Shown: positions 45,220-54,404 of the stretch, piece by piece | Layout of the letters: every line of letters starts with the position of its first letter | How positions within the stretch are numbered: position 1 is the stretch's first letter | Origin: Natrinema gelatinilyticum | Lineage (GTDB): Archaea; Halobacteriota; Halobacteria; Halobacteriales; Natrialbaceae | Assembly: GCF_024266705.1 (NCBI RefSeq) | Contig: NZ_CP100757.1 | Span: forward strand, 1,302,001 to 1,366,000 | Length of the DNA stretch: 64,000 nucleotides | Direction of reading: 5' to 3' | Made by a program: the position numbers and the translations under genes | The notes under the pieces: generated by a model | Told to the model about the DNA's origin: nothing | Seen by the model: the letters and a program-made list of their open reading frames with translations, nothing else | Databases searched by the model: none

Positions 45220-46104
45220 ATGCTTCTCGACTCCATACGGGCGAGCGTGCACGAACGATCGCGCCGATCACGGCTTCGGAGGACGACCCGTGGGCTCGCC
45301 GCGCACGTCCAGCTGGTGTTCTTCCTACCGGGCGTCGCGATGTCGTTTTTCGGCGCCCTCCTCGCCGGCGATGTAACGGTCTCGACGGCGGCCGTCCACG
45401 GCCTCGCTATCGGACTCGCCATCTACGTGGCTCACCTCAAGGACGGCTACGTCGACTACTATGTCAGGGAGGAGGACCTCGACAACCCCCTCTCGCCAAC
45501 CGAGATCCGGGCTGCTATCGGCGTCTCGAGCGCCACGTTCGTCAGCTGCGTCGCGTTTCTCTGGGCGACTACCGGCACCGTCCCGGCGGCGCTCACCGCG
45601 CCACTCGTTGTCCTCGGCCTCCTCCATGCGCCCCACCTCGACGCTGCCCCCGCCACCGGCGTCCTCGACTATCCGCTCGGGATTTCCCTCGCGATCGCTG
45701 GCGGCTACGCGACTCAGACCGGCGCGCTGTCGGCGCAGGTGATCGCGATCGCCGCCGTCTTCCTCCCGCTGCTTGCGGGGATCAACGTCCTGCTCGACCT
45801 ACTCGACTACGACCACGACCGGCGCGTCCCGAAGCGGACGATTCCAGTTGTCGTCGGCCCTGACGCCGCCCGCCCCGTCGCCTGGGCGTTTGTAGTCGCC
45901 GCCGTCGCCCTGCTCATCTTCTCGAGCGCGCTGGGGATCCTCCCGCCTCAAGCCGCACTCGCGGGCGTCTTTCCCCTCGGCGCCGCGGTCGCCTGCGTCA
46001 TGGGCGGGCTCGCGACCGACCGCGCCGTCTCCCTGTTCATTGGCTCGACGTACCTCTTCGCCGCCGCGCTGTTTTTCGCGCTCCGCCCCGGCCTGCTCCC
46101 CTGA
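45220..46104 (+). CDS. UbiA-family prenyltransferase-like membrane protein
   Basis: A 294-residue protein with about eight hydrophobic helices. Two aspartate-rich loops match the UbiA family: H-L-K-D-G-Y-V-D-Y-Y near residues 71-80 and L-L-D-L-L-D-Y-D-H-D-R-R near 190-201, which bind the prenyl diphosphate through magnesium. The family transfers prenyl chains to aromatic rings or lipids. The first loop is not the standard N-D-x-x-D, so the substrate may differ. It sits between the aroyl-CoA ligase gene and an IclR gene. A link with aromatic substrates is possible but unproven. Confidence 0.8.
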   Translation: MLLDSIRASVHERSRRSRLRRTTRGLAAHVQLVFFLPGVAMSFFGALLAGDVTVSTAAVHGLAIGLAIYVAHLKDGYVDYYVREEDLDNPLSPTEIRAAIGVSSATFVSCVAFLWATTGTVPAALTAPLVVLGLLHAPHLDAAPATGVLDYPLGISLAIAGGYATQTGALSAQVIAIAAVFLPLLAGINVLLDLLDYDHDRRVPKRTIPVVVGPDAARPVAWAFVVAAVALLIFSSALGILPPQAALAGVFPLGAAVACVMGGLATDRAVSLFIGSTYLFAAALFFALRPGLLP

Positions 46105-46134
46105 TCCGACCGCAATCTCCGTTCGAACTGCCGG

Positions 46135-46908
46135 CTAGCCGTAAACGAGGCGGAGTTCGATGTCGTCGACCGCCTCGAGCAACGGTTCGGAGAGCTCCCT
46201 TTCGATCCGTTCTTCGGTGACCCGGTTCGCGGCGCCGGCGATTGCCACCGCCGCGACCGGCCTCCCGTCCCGAATGGTCGGCGTCGCCAGGGCGTGCAGC
46301 CCGCGCAGATCCTCCTGGAAGTTCACCGCGTACCCCCGCTCTCGAACCCGCTCGAGTTCGTCGAACAGCGTCTTCCGGTCGGTGATCGTGTTCTCGGTTC
46401 GCGCCGGGAGCCCGTGCCGATCGACGAAGTCCCGCACCTCGCGTTCGGGCAGGTGGGCCAGGATCGCCTTGCCCGCCGAGTTGGCGTGGAGTGGGACCCA
46501 GTTCCCGATCGTCGAATCGAAGGAAAACGACTCGTTTCGCGGGACCCCGTAGACGAACATCCCCATGCCGTTCTCAGGAACGATGAGCCAGACGGTCTCG
46601 TCTACGTCAAAGGCCAGTTGGTCGATCCGTTCTTTCGCTGCGTGGTAGACCTCGTGTTCGTTCCGGACGGAGACGCCTACGTTAAAAAACTGCAGGCCGA
46701 GTCGGTAGCGGCCGTCCTCGTTGACGACGTACTTGTGGCGCTCGAGGCTGACGAGGTGCTTGTGGACCGTACTCTTAGCGAGATTGAGCCGGTTCGCGAG
46801 TTCCGTCACGCCGGCGCCGCCCGTCTCCCGCAGGGATTCGACGATAGAGAACAGCGTTTCGTTCGATTTGATGGAACGTCCATTCGTTTCGTCTCCTTCC
46901 ATAAGCAT
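46135..46908 (-). CDS. IclR-family transcription regulator
   Basis: A 257-residue regulator. The winged helix spans about residues 19-75, with V-T-E-L-A-N-R-L-N-L-A-K-S-T-V-H-K-H-L-V-S-L as helix-turn-helix. The effector domain follows, with the family segment P-L-H-A-N-S-A-G-K-A-I-L-A-H-L near 138-152. ATG 46908 is used; a second ATG two codons on is equally good. An inverted repeat overlaps the A/T-rich box upstream. Aromatic-acid catabolic genes are often controlled by IclR proteins, so it is the best candidate regulator of the gentisate island. Confidence 0.93.
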   Translation of the reverse strand: MLMEGDETNGRSIKSNETLFSIVESLRETGGAGVTELANRLNLAKSTVHKHLVSLERHKYVVNEDGRYRLGLQFFNVGVSVRNEHEVYHAAKERIDQLAFDVDETVWLIVPENGMGMFVYGVPRNESFSFDSTIGNWVPLHANSAGKAILAHLPEREVRDFVDRHGLPARTENTITDRKTLFDELERVRERGYAVNFQEDLRGLHALATPTIRDGRPVAAVAIAGAANRVTEERIERELSEPLLEAVDDIELRLVYG

Positions 46909-46922
46909 CCGCTACGGAGACC

Positions 46923-46941
46923 GGGAATATAATCCATTCCC
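46923..46941. promoter_or_regulatory. inverted repeat overlapping the iclR promoter box
   Basis: GGGAAT and ATTCCC arms flank a seven-base A/T-rich spacer that includes the TATA-like sequence, 15-33 bases before ATG 46908. A protein bound here would block transcription, consistent with autoregulation. Confidence 0.45.
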
Positions 46942-47290
46942 TATGATTCATGTCGACCTAACGAGAAGAAAACGGCGACGTTCGCTCTGATGAAACGCAC
47001 TGTCGGCCGCCGGGGAGTGGGAACAGTGCGGTTGACCCACCGGTGCTATACAGATGTATGAGTGTAAAGCTTCTGCGTTATAGTTGTTTATCCGACACGA
47101 TTTGGCGATCTGCCGCGGATCGATGTGTTTCACGACAGCGAACGAAGTTTGCTTATGGTTGTCAAACCAGTCGTTCACATACTGGAGTCCGGCGGGTCGA
47201 CCGGTTACAGACGAGTGTTCTGCATCCGGTTGACCGATCGGCGTCTCCGAAGCCTGCTATCTTTTTGGGTCGGGCCACCAATCCACGCAC
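46942..47290. other. intergenic region between the IclR and DUF3179 genes
   Basis: About 350 bases between divergent genes. No frame reads like protein. Promoter elements for the DUF3179 gene must lie here, but no clear TATA box was seen close to its ATG. Confidence 0.4.
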
Positions 47291-48778
47291 ATGGTATCTG
47301 CCTCGAGTCCGGGCGCCGAAGAGACTATGAAATCGCTCGTTGACGATCTCCTCGTCCGCGACGCCGCTGCGCACGCGCGAGCCATCGAATGGCTCGCGAA
47401 CCTCGGCGACCGACGCGTCGTTCCGCACCTGATCGAGGTGCTGATGATCCACGAGATCGGTTCGAACTGGGACCGCTTCGGCTTCCCTGAGGTCCTGCGC
47501 GACCACAGTCCGCCGCGGTACCTCGAGCTTCCTGAAGCTCGTTGGCCCGGTGCACTGGCTGCGCTGGGGACGATCGCTGAGCCGGATTACGACTCACCGT
47601 ACGCCTGGGTCGAATGGGAGAGCTGGTACTCCCAGGAGGAGATCGAACCGCTCGAGGGATTCGACGAGTGGAAGCTGCAACTCTACCGGTCGTACCTGCC
47701 GCCGGTGGGTCGGTTGCTTGACGCCGAGCCCCGGACGTTCGATCTGCAGGACGTCCGCTGGGGGAACTGCGACCCGTCATTCCTGGCGGCGTGTAACGAG
47801 CCGGCGTTCGTCCCGGGCGACGCCGTCACGGCATTCGATGGCGAAGGTGAGGGCGGAGACGAAAGCGGTGTCGCGAACGGCGCCCACACCGGCGCGCGCG
47901 ACGACGTCGAACGGTACCTCAAATCCGAGGATGTCGTCTTCGGCTTCATCGTCAATAACGTCGCCTATGCCGTCCCGCAGTGGGTGCTGTTCCCCCACGA
48001 GCTGGCGAACGTCACCCTTAAGGGGGTCCCGCTCTCGCTTACCTACTGCACGCTCTGTAACGCGCCCATTCTCTACAATCGTCGCGTCGGCGACCAGACG
48101 CTGACGTTCGGGAGCACCGGGATGTTGCTGGCCGGGAACAAGATCATGTTTGATGAGGAGACTGAGAGCCTCTGGAGTCAGCACCGGGGCGTCCCGATCG
48201 CCGGCGAGTACCTCGAGGAGGGCGTGCAACTCGAAGTCGAACCGGTCTCGCAGACGACGTGGGACGAGTGGCGCGAGACTCACCCCGACTCGCTCGCGCT
48301 CGACATCCACACAGGGTACGACTTCGACTACCGCCACTACGAGGATAACATCGGGTTCTTCCGCTACTATTGGAACGACGAGAGCGCGATCCAGCCGGGC
48401 CTGCGGACGGCCGAGGGGGACCTGCCCGAGAAGACTGCCGTCTACGGCGTGACGAGCGACGACGGGGAAACCGTCCGCGTCTACCCCGTCGAGGAAGTGC
48501 CGAGAGAGGGCGTCTGGACCGACGAGGTCGACGGCCGAGAGGCGGTCGTGGTCCGGGATGCGACAGACGACGTGGCCGTCTACGAGGCACCGCCGGCGTC
48601 GCTCGAGCGCGACGGTGAGACCCTCGTCGACGCGGAGGGCAACAGCTGGCGGCTCGAGCCCAAAGTGCTCGTCAGGGAGGACGGTCGAGAGCTGCCGCGG
48701 ATCCCCGGCCGTCACGGCCTTTTCTTCGCGTTCCGGTCCCAGTACGAGACCGTTGAGATCGGCTCGGACGCTAACTGA
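47291..48778 (+). CDS. DUF3179 domain protein
   Basis: A 495-residue protein. The central and C-terminal part matches DUF3179: F-G-F-I-V-N-N-V-A-Y-A-V-P-Q, L-T-Y-C-T-L-C-N-A-P-I-L-Y near residues 250-262 with C-x-x-C, and L-T-F-G-S-T-G-M-L-L-A-G-N-K-I-M-F-D near 270-287. The first 100 residues contain a HEAT-like helical segment (A-I-E-W-L-A-N-L-G-D-R-R-V-V-P-H-L-I-E-V-L). The C-x-x-C pair could bind metal or a disulfide. No biochemical role is known for DUF3179. It appears in gene islands near IclR regulators here. Confidence 0.85.
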   Translation: MVSASSPGAEETMKSLVDDLLVRDAAAHARAIEWLANLGDRRVVPHLIEVLMIHEIGSNWDRFGFPEVLRDHSPPRYLELPEARWPGALAALGTIAEPDYDSPYAWVEWESWYSQEEIEPLEGFDEWKLQLYRSYLPPVGRLLDAEPRTFDLQDVRWGNCDPSFLAACNEPAFVPGDAVTAFDGEGEGGDESGVANGAHTGARDDVERYLKSEDVVFGFIVNNVAYAVPQWVLFPHELANVTLKGVPLSLTYCTLCNAPILYNRRVGDQTLTFGSTGMLLAGNKIMFDEETESLWSQHRGVPIAGEYLEEGVQLEVEPVSQTTWDEWRETHPDSLALDIHTGYDFDYRHYEDNIGFFRYYWNDESAIQPGLRTAEGDLPEKTAVYGVTSDDGETVRVYPVEEVPREGVWTDEVDGREAVVVRDATDDVAVYEAPPASLERDGETLVDAEGNSWRLEPKVLVREDGRELPRIPGRHGLFFAFRSQYETVEIGSDAN

Positions 48779-48971
48779 ACGCGCCGCGGCTACCCCACGA
48801 GGCCCGGTCGACGTAGTACTCTGGCCGGTCAGCGGCCCAGGCTTCGAACCGTTCCTCGGTCACCACGTGGGGGACGACGAGGTCGTCGTTTTAGGCAGCC
48901 GCCAGGTCGTCGGCAGTCGTCAGCACCGATTCGGCGACCTCGTCGTCGTCCACCACACACAGGATCGCCAT
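48779..48971 (-). pseudogene. universal stress protein (UspA), N-terminal fragment with in-frame stop
   Basis: From ATG 48971 the frame reads M-A-I-L-C-V-V-D-D-D-E-V-A-E-S-V-L, the first strand and helix of a UspA fold. It meets a TAA after D-L-A-A-A, then continues D-D-L-V-V-P-H-V-V-T-E-E-R-F-E-A-W. It ends against the stop of the DUF3179 gene. The ATP-binding C-terminus is missing. Confidence 0.65.
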
Positions 48972-49127
48972 TTGAATTCGAATATCCGCCCACCCTACTA
49001 CGCGTTTAGGTGGACAGAGACGCGCGATCCAGCGTTCGCGGCCGACCGGCGACGGACGGAGAGAGGTCGGCTCCCAGCGACCAACCCCGACGCCAACTAT
49101 TTACCGAACCGCTCCAAGGGAGATTCC

Positions 49128-49616
49128 ATGGGTGGAGATACCAATCCACACGAGGCTGATCCGCTCGCGATCGAACCGGAGCGCGTGCTCGAACTGGATG
49201 TCGAGGTTGACGATCCGATCGATATCGGCGACATCGGCGACGGCCGGCGGCGCATCATCCCCATCACCGGCGGCACAGTATCCGGCCGGATCGACGGCGA
49301 GGTCCTCGACGCCGGCGCCGACTACCAGCTGTTCCGCGAGAATCGGGCGACAGAACTGGTTGCAAAGTACGCCGTCGAGACCGATGCGGGCTCTCTCGTC
49401 TACGTCGAGAACCGCGGGATTCGCGTCGCCTCGCCGGAGACGAAAGAACGCCTCCGCGACGGGAAGCCAGTCGACTCAGAGGACATCTACTTCCGATCAG
49501 TCCCCGAGTTCGAAACGGCCGACCCAGACCTGAAATGGCTCGAGCGGAGCGTCTTCGTCGCGTCGGGGATCCGTCGGCCGTACGGCGTGAAGCTGGCGGT
49601 GTATCGGATCGACTAA
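49128..49616 (+). CDS. DUF3237 domain protein
   Basis: A 162-residue protein that matches DUF3237 along its length. I-P-I-T-G-G-T-V-S-G-R-I-D-G-E-V-L-D-A-G-A-D-Y-Q lies near residues 45-68, E-L-V-A-K-Y-A-V-E-T-D-A-G near 76-88, and Y-F-R-S-V-P-E-F-E-T near 123-132. DUF3237 proteins form a small beta-barrel and are often found near aromatic or steroid catabolic genes; the reaction is unknown. ATG 49128 is at the start of the conserved region with a short acidic leader. Confidence 0.85.
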   Translation: MGGDTNPHEADPLAIEPERVLELDVEVDDPIDIGDIGDGRRRIIPITGGTVSGRIDGEVLDAGADYQLFRENRATELVAKYAVETDAGSLVYVENRGIRVASPETKERLRDGKPVDSEDIYFRSVPEFETADPDLKWLERSVFVASGIRRPYGVKLAVYRID

Positions 49617-49623
49617 CCGCCGA

Positions 49624-50014
49624 TCAGTTCGCCCGATCCCCCTTACCGTCGTTGACGTAGACAATACCATCTTCAACGATCACCTCGTACGACGGCAGGA
49701 CGATCCGCTCGTCGGCGACGTTCGTTCCCATCTCGAGGTCGAACGCCAGCTGTGACAGGAGCAGGAGATGATCTTCTTGTCGGAGAACCCGTGCTCAACG
49801 CGCTCACTGGAGCCGACGTACTCGCCCCCGAGTTTCCGCAAGACGGGGCCCGTACAGACCGGCCGCCGTCGTGCGGGCACCGGTTGCGGAACGCATAGAA
49901 CTTCCCGTCGGCCCTGACGATGCCAACCTTGACGCCGCTCACGTCGACGAGTTCGTGGTCGCCGTCGTCGAACTCGTCGGCGCGTTTGACCCTGACGAAG
50001 CCGCTCCGGCTCAT
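49624..50014 (-). pseudogene. Rieske-type 2Fe-2S protein, frameshifted
   Basis: From ATG 50014 about 56 codons read as a small Rieske protein (G-F-V-R-V-K-R-A-D-E-F and F-R-N-R-C-P-H-D-G-G with the first C-x-H). The frame then changes, P-V-C-T-G-P-V follows in another frame, and the second ligand pair C-H-S-W is in a third. The tail ends V-Y-V-N-D-G-K-G-D-R-A-N at 49624. Intact relatives serve as ferredoxins of ring-hydroxylating dioxygenases. This would have been a useful partner in the island but is now lost. Confidence 0.75.
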
Positions 50015-50610
50015 AGGCCGAACATCTCCGGCGCGTTCTTCCTCGGTCAGCGTCGCCGTCTCGCCGTCGATCCGAAGCCGCGAGAACACCGGTACAACCC
50101 CCTTGCCGTGTTCGCCCGCGACCGGACAGGAGACGTTACACGGGTGGATCTTGCACAACATCCGATCGCGTACGCCGTCCGCGCTGTCTCGGACAGTGAG
50201 TAGCCGAGGAACTGGTCGCGCGGCCAGTCCAGCTGCTCTCACAGGTGGTGTGTGATCTGATCGATCGGGTTCGTCACCACGATCGTGAGAACCGGGTCAA
50301 ACGGTCACATGCGCTCTGCGACATCGTCAACGATCGACCGGTTCGCCTCGAGTTCTGCTTCACGCACGTCGCGGTCCGTGGCGTCGTCAGGTCGGGGCGC
50401 TGCAGCGGTGTAGACGAGGACGCCAGGTTGAGGTCGCCCAGATCGTCGACATCGACCTCGCAGGCGGTGCCGAACGACGCGGCCTCTCAGGGCCGACCGG
50501 CGCGTCTGTCGAGTGGTAGGCGGCGTTGGTGACGTCGATCGTCGGGTCCCTCAAGACCAGCGTGTAGGCGACGGTCCCACCGATGGTGCTTGCGCCGCCG
50601 ATGAGTACTA
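50015..50610 (-). pseudogene. malate/lactate dehydrogenase-like gene, heavily degraded
   Basis: Minus-strand pieces match the NAD-dependent malate/L-lactate dehydrogenase family in order. A nucleotide-fold start reads I-G-G-A-S-T-I-G-G-T-V-A-Y near 50585. E-A-N-R-S-I-V-D-D-V-A near 50335 follows, then V-T-N-P-I-D-Q-I-T near 50275. A later block with V-A-G-E-H-G-K-G-V-V-P-V-F-S near 50120 holds the active-site histidine. Frames change and stops occur (after E-R-M and after T-H-H-L). It runs straight into the Rieske remnant. Confidence 0.7.
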
Positions 50611-50702
50611 CGTGCCTGGGTCACAATTCACATGAGGATGTGGATCGTCGAGTCAGTTAAACGAACACGATCGTCCGTCGCTCGCGAACGGCCGACGGCA
50701 GC

Positions 50703-51482
50703 TTAGGTCCATCGGAGGACCCGAGCGCGCAGCAGTCGCAGTCCGCGGTCGAGGGCGAACCCGACGATCATGATCGCGATAAGTGTCGCGTACACCTGTT
50801 CCGAGCGGAACGATCGGACCCCCAGGATCTCGAGGTGGCCCAGCCCGCCGCCGCCGGCGACCATCTCGAAGACGAACGTGATGATCAGCGAGATTGGGAG
50901 GGCGATCTGGATCCCCGAGATGATCCCAGGCGCGGCTGCCGGGACGACCACCTTTCGGAGCAGTCTCCGATCTGAGGTGCCCATCATCCGGGCCGACCAA
51001 ACGAGGTTCTCGTCGACGTCCCGTGTCGCGTTGCGGGCGTTGATCGCCACTGGCCAGAAGCAGCCGACCGCGATGAGGAGGATCTTCGAGAGGTCGCCCG
51101 TCCCGAACCAGAAGATGAACACCGGCACGAGAGCGATCACCGGAACCGGGTAGCCGACCTCGATGATCGGATCCCAGAACCATGCCGCGATCCGGTTGCG
51201 CGCGCTCAGCATGCCGACGACGACCCCAAGGACGCACGCGATTACCAGTCCGGCAAGCGCGCGCCGAACCGTCAGGAACGTCGCCTCGAGCAGCCGGCCC
51301 GAGACCGTCAGCTCGTAGAACGTCTCGAGCACATCCGTTAGCGGCGGGAGGAAGTAGTAGTGCACGAAGCCGTTCTGGCTGGCGAACTCCCACAGGAGGA
51401 GCACGACCACCAGCGACGCGGTCGATTTCGCGAACTCCAGGATAGCCTCCGAACCGATCCGGCGCTCGTCTGCTACGTCCAT
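50703..51482 (-). CDS. ABC transporter permease (SsuC/TauC type)
   Basis: A 259-residue permease with about six hydrophobic helices. The coupling motif lies in V-D-E-N-L-V-W-S-A-R-M-M-G-T-S near residues 150-164, the EAA-loop position of the family. ATG 51482 overlaps the end of the other permease gene by ten bases. The pair would form a heterodimeric channel with the ATPase at 52279. The substrate is unknown; relatives carry sulfonates, nitrate or pyrimidine/thiamine precursors. Confidence 0.92.
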   Translation of the reverse strand: MDVADERRIGSEAILEFAKSTASLVVVLLLWEFASQNGFVHYYFLPPLTDVLETFYELTVSGRLLEATFLTVRRALAGLVIACVLGVVVGMLSARNRIAAWFWDPIIEVGYPVPVIALVPVFIFWFGTGDLSKILLIAVGCFWPVAINARNATRDVDENLVWSARMMGTSDRRLLRKVVVPAAAPGIISGIQIALPISLIITFVFEMVAGGGGLGHLEILGVRSFRSEQVYATLIAIMIVGFALDRGLRLLRARVLRWT

Positions 51483-52273
51483 TTGATTACCCTCCGTTCT
51501 AGCCGCTCGTACCCGCGGACGACGAAGAAGGCCGCGGCGGAGATGAGGACGAGGATGGCGAACATCGACGTGTAGTTCCCAATCTGCCCATACCGCAGGA
51601 TCTCGAAGCCGATGCCCTCGTTCGACGCGATGAGTTCCGCGCTCACCAACGCGATGAAGGCAATCGGGATGGCCTGCCTGATCCCGGTCAGGATGCTCGG
51701 AAACGTCGCCGGAATAACGACTTTGAGCGGAATCTTCCACGACGGCATCCCCATCATCTGGGCCGACCAGATTAGGTTCCGGTCGACGTTGCCAGCCGCG
51801 TTGTAGCTGTTCAAGACGATCGGGAGCAGACAGGCGAGGAAGACGATCAGCACCGCCGTCGACGTCCCGACGCCCAGCCAGAGGATTGCCAGCGGAACGA
51901 GCGCAGCCTTCGGGACAGGGTAGATCAGCGCAAGAAACACCTCGAAGACGTACTCCACCGGCTTCGACCGGGCCATGCCCACGCCGAGCAGCACCCCAAC
52001 GGCGATGCTCAGCCCGAGGCCGACGGCGATCCGGTAGAGCGACACCTGCAGATGCGAGACGATCTCGCCGGAGGCGAGCAACTCCCATGCCACCACTAGG
52101 ACATCCGACGGCGGGGGCAGGATGTAACTCGAGACGACGAGGCCGCTCGCGAGTTCCCACAGTCCTGCGACGATCGCGATCGGGATCCACTCGAAGACGA
52201 ACCAGGCGACTCGCCGAACCGGTTCCGGCGCGTTGTCGTCCAACGCGTCGAGTCTAAAGTCGGCGTGCGACAT
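51473..52273 (-). CDS. ABC transporter permease (SsuC/TauC type)
   Basis: A 266-residue permease and paralogue of the next gene. It has six predicted helices and the coupling region V-D-R-N-L-I-W-S-A-Q-M-M-G-M-P near residues 177-191. ATG 52273 is used because it lies five bases after the stop of the ATPase gene; the frame opens earlier at 52324 within that gene. Two permease genes rather than one suggest a heterodimer, less common than the homodimer of SsuABC. Confidence 0.92.
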   Translation of the reverse strand: MSHADFRLDALDDNAPEPVRRVAWFVFEWIPIAIVAGLWELASGLVVSSYILPPPSDVLVVAWELLASGEIVSHLQVSLYRIAVGLGLSIAVGVLLGVGMARSKPVEYVFEVFLALIYPVPKAALVPLAILWLGVGTSTAVLIVFLACLLPIVLNSYNAAGNVDRNLIWSAQMMGMPSWKIPLKVVIPATFPSILTGIRQAIPIAFIALVSAELIASNEGIGFEILRYGQIGNYTSMFAILVLISAAAFFVVRGYERLERRVIKWT

Positions 52274-52278
52274 CGTTC

Positions 52279-53064
52279 TCAGAGTTGCGCCTCGGGTTTC
52301 GTTTCCTCCCGAAGCGATTGCCACACCTGGTTCTTCGTCTGCGTGTACTCCTCAGACATGATGATCTCCTCCCTGCTGCGCGACCGATCGATGTCGATCT
52401 CGACGGCAGTCTTCTTCGTCCCAGGGTGGCGGGTCATGATCATGACGCGCTCGGAGAGGTAGACCGCCTCCTCCACGTCGTGGGTGATGAAGATTACCGT
52501 CTTCTCGAGGCCGCTCCAGATGCCGAGCAGGTGGTCCTGGAGCGCCTCGCGCAGCGGCTGGTCAAGCGCCCCGAACGGTTCGTCCATCAGGAGGATCTTC
52601 GGGTCGTAGGCGAGCGTCCGCGCGATGGCGACGCGCTGTTTCATACCTCCGGAGAGCTCCTTCGGGTACTTGTCCTCGAACCCGTCGAGGTCCATCATTT
52701 CGATGAACCGCTGGGCGGTCGTCCGGCGCTCCTCCCTGTCGACGCCCTTCTCCTCGAGCCCGTAGGTGACGTTGCCCATGACCGTCCGCCACGGGAAGAG
52801 CGCGTAGTTTTGGAACACAACGCCGCGGTCAGTCCCCGGACCGTTGATCGGTTCGCCGTCGACCGCAATCGTTCCTGAGGTCGCCTCGAGGAAGCCCGCA
52901 ACCAGGTAAAGCAGCGTGCTCTTCCCACAGCCGCTCGGGCCAACCACGCTGAGAAACTCCCCGCTCGGGACCTCGAGCGAGAGGTCGTCGATCGCTTTCG
53001 TTCGTTCGTCTCCCGACTCGTACACCTTCTTGAGTTCCGAAATCGTAACGTGTCCTTCAACCAT
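52279..53064 (-). CDS. ABC transporter ATP-binding protein (SsuB/TauB type)
   Basis: A 261-residue ATPase. Walker A G-P-S-G-C-G-K-S-T lies near residues 42-50, the Q-loop in V-V-F-Q-N-Y-A-L-F-P-W near 80-90, the signature L-S-G-G-M-K-Q-R-V-A-I-A-R near 133-145, and Walker B I-L-L-M-D-E-P-F-G-A-L-D near 153-164. I-F-I-T-H-D-V-E-E-A carries the switch histidine. ATG 53064 starts at the family N-terminus. Energises the two permeases. Confidence 0.94.
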   Translation of the reverse strand: MVEGHVTISELKKVYESGDERTKAIDDLSLEVPSGEFLSVVGPSGCGKSTLLYLVAGFLEATSGTIAVDGEPINGPGTDRGVVFQNYALFPWRTVMGNVTYGLEEKGVDREERRTTAQRFIEMMDLDGFEDKYPKELSGGMKQRVAIARTLAYDPKILLMDEPFGALDQPLREALQDHLLGIWSGLEKTVIFITHDVEEAVYLSERVMIMTRHPGTKKTAVEIDIDRSRSREEIIMSEEYTQTKNQVWQSLREETKPEAQL

Positions 53065-53137
53065 CGTGTTCGTGTGTCGGCGTCGCGTTCGTCGGTCGTC
53101 TCTCATCGAATTCGCTGGGCGCGGCCATCGGCGTGCA

Positions 53138-54145
53138 TTACGGGATGTAGTCGTTGGTCGCGTACTCTTCGACGTCGAACTTGTCGTCGATGAAGCCCAT
53201 TTCGTCCATCTCGTCCATCGTGAACTGGAGCTTGTCCATGTCTATCTCGATATTGTCCCGGTAGTAGTCGTTCTCCGTCAGGAAGAACCCGTCCACCGCC
53301 TGCTCCGGGATGTCGAAGTGCTCGCTGGCCAGCGAGACAACCTCGTCGCGGTTCTCGAACATGTAATCGATGACCCCGACGTAGTCTTCCATCCAGGATC
53401 GGATCGCCTCTTCCTTCTCCTCGAGTGAGTTGTTCGCCGCGACGATGTAGGCGAACGGGTACTCCTCGTCCCAGACGTCCTGACTCCTGAACACCTCGTT
53501 GAATCCCTCGGCCCTCGCCTGGCCGGCGAACAGGGCTGGGTAGATGGCGACGTCGAAGATGCCGTCGTTGAGCGCCTCCGTGAACGTCGGGAAAGACTGC
53601 TCCTGGAACTCGACGTCCTCGTCGGGGTCGAGCCCGAGTTCGAGGAGTTGACGCACGTACACCGCGTGGATCCCGGTCCCCGTCGCGTTGACGCCGAGGG
53701 TCGCCCCCTCAAGGTCCTTGGGCTCCGTGATGTCGGAATCCGTGTGGGAGTAGATTGTGAACCCGAAGTGGCCCGGGTGGGCGTCCCAGAAATCCGTGGC
53801 GATCATCGTGACGTTCCCGGGAACTGCCTCCTGGGTCACCGCTGACGCATAGCTGACGGTCGTCACGAGGCACATGTCTGATTCGCCGGACGCCAGGGCG
53901 TTCAGCGAGTCAGGCGTGCTCGAGTTCTGCGAGACCTCAAGGTCATATTCGTCGCCGACATTGGGGAGTTCGTCCTGGATATCGGGGATGTCGAGCAGCG
54001 ATCCAAGGTTCTCGATCGGGACGGTGAAGTTGAATCCGAGCGAGTTCGGATCGCTCCCACCCGTACACCCGGCCAAGCCTGTGAGACCGACGGTGGCAGC
54101 ACCAGCACTCGCTTTAAGGAATGACCTCCTGTTCCGTGTTAGCAT
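53138..54145 (-). CDS. ABC transporter substrate-binding lipoprotein (SsuA/NMT1 type)
   Basis: A 335-residue binding protein. The N-terminus has a Tat motif R-R-S-F-L-K and a lipobox L-A-G-C with the cysteine at 28. The mature part has the NMT1/THI5-like fold: D-L-E-G-A-T-L-G-V-N-A-T-G-T-G near residues 144-158, and Y-P-A-L-F-A-G-Q-A. It is the first gene of a binding protein-ATPase-permease-permease operon. Candidate ligands are sulfonates, phthalate-like or other aromatic acids, given the location beside the aromatic island; none is proven. Confidence 0.93.
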   Translation of the reverse strand: MLTRNRRSFLKASAGAATVGLTGLAGCTGGSDPNSLGFNFTVPIENLGSLLDIPDIQDELPNVGDEYDLEVSQNSSTPDSLNALASGESDMCLVTTVSYASAVTQEAVPGNVTMIATDFWDAHPGHFGFTIYSHTDSDITEPKDLEGATLGVNATGTGIHAVYVRQLLELGLDPDEDVEFQEQSFPTFTEALNDGIFDVAIYPALFAGQARAEGFNEVFRSQDVWDEEYPFAYIVAANNSLEEKEEAIRSWMEDYVGVIDYMFENRDEVVSLASEHFDIPEQAVDGFFLTENDYYRDNIEIDMDKLQFTMDEMDEMGFIDDKFDVEEYATNDYIP

Positions 54146-54404
54146 GGTGCTCTATATTCGCACATGCTAATAAAAAGGTTGTGATGAGTGTGTTGCGCGC
54201 GAACCGCCAGCGATTCCGGTACCGCGTTAGACGGACGCAGGGATTCGACGAGTCCCGAGAGACGAATTACCGATCGCTGTGGACGTCGACGCGGCGTTTT
54301 CGCGGCACGGGCGTCGTCGTCGCCGCGACGGTCACGACGGTGACGACCGGTGCTGTCTGGTGAGATGGTGAAAAGGCGATATTCGGTGGACTCTTCAGGA
54401 GAGC

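Noticed and set aside
47777..48715. Minus-strand frame of 312 codons opposite the DUF3179 gene
   Set aside because: Antisense shadow of a clear DUF3179 protein with no motif of its own.
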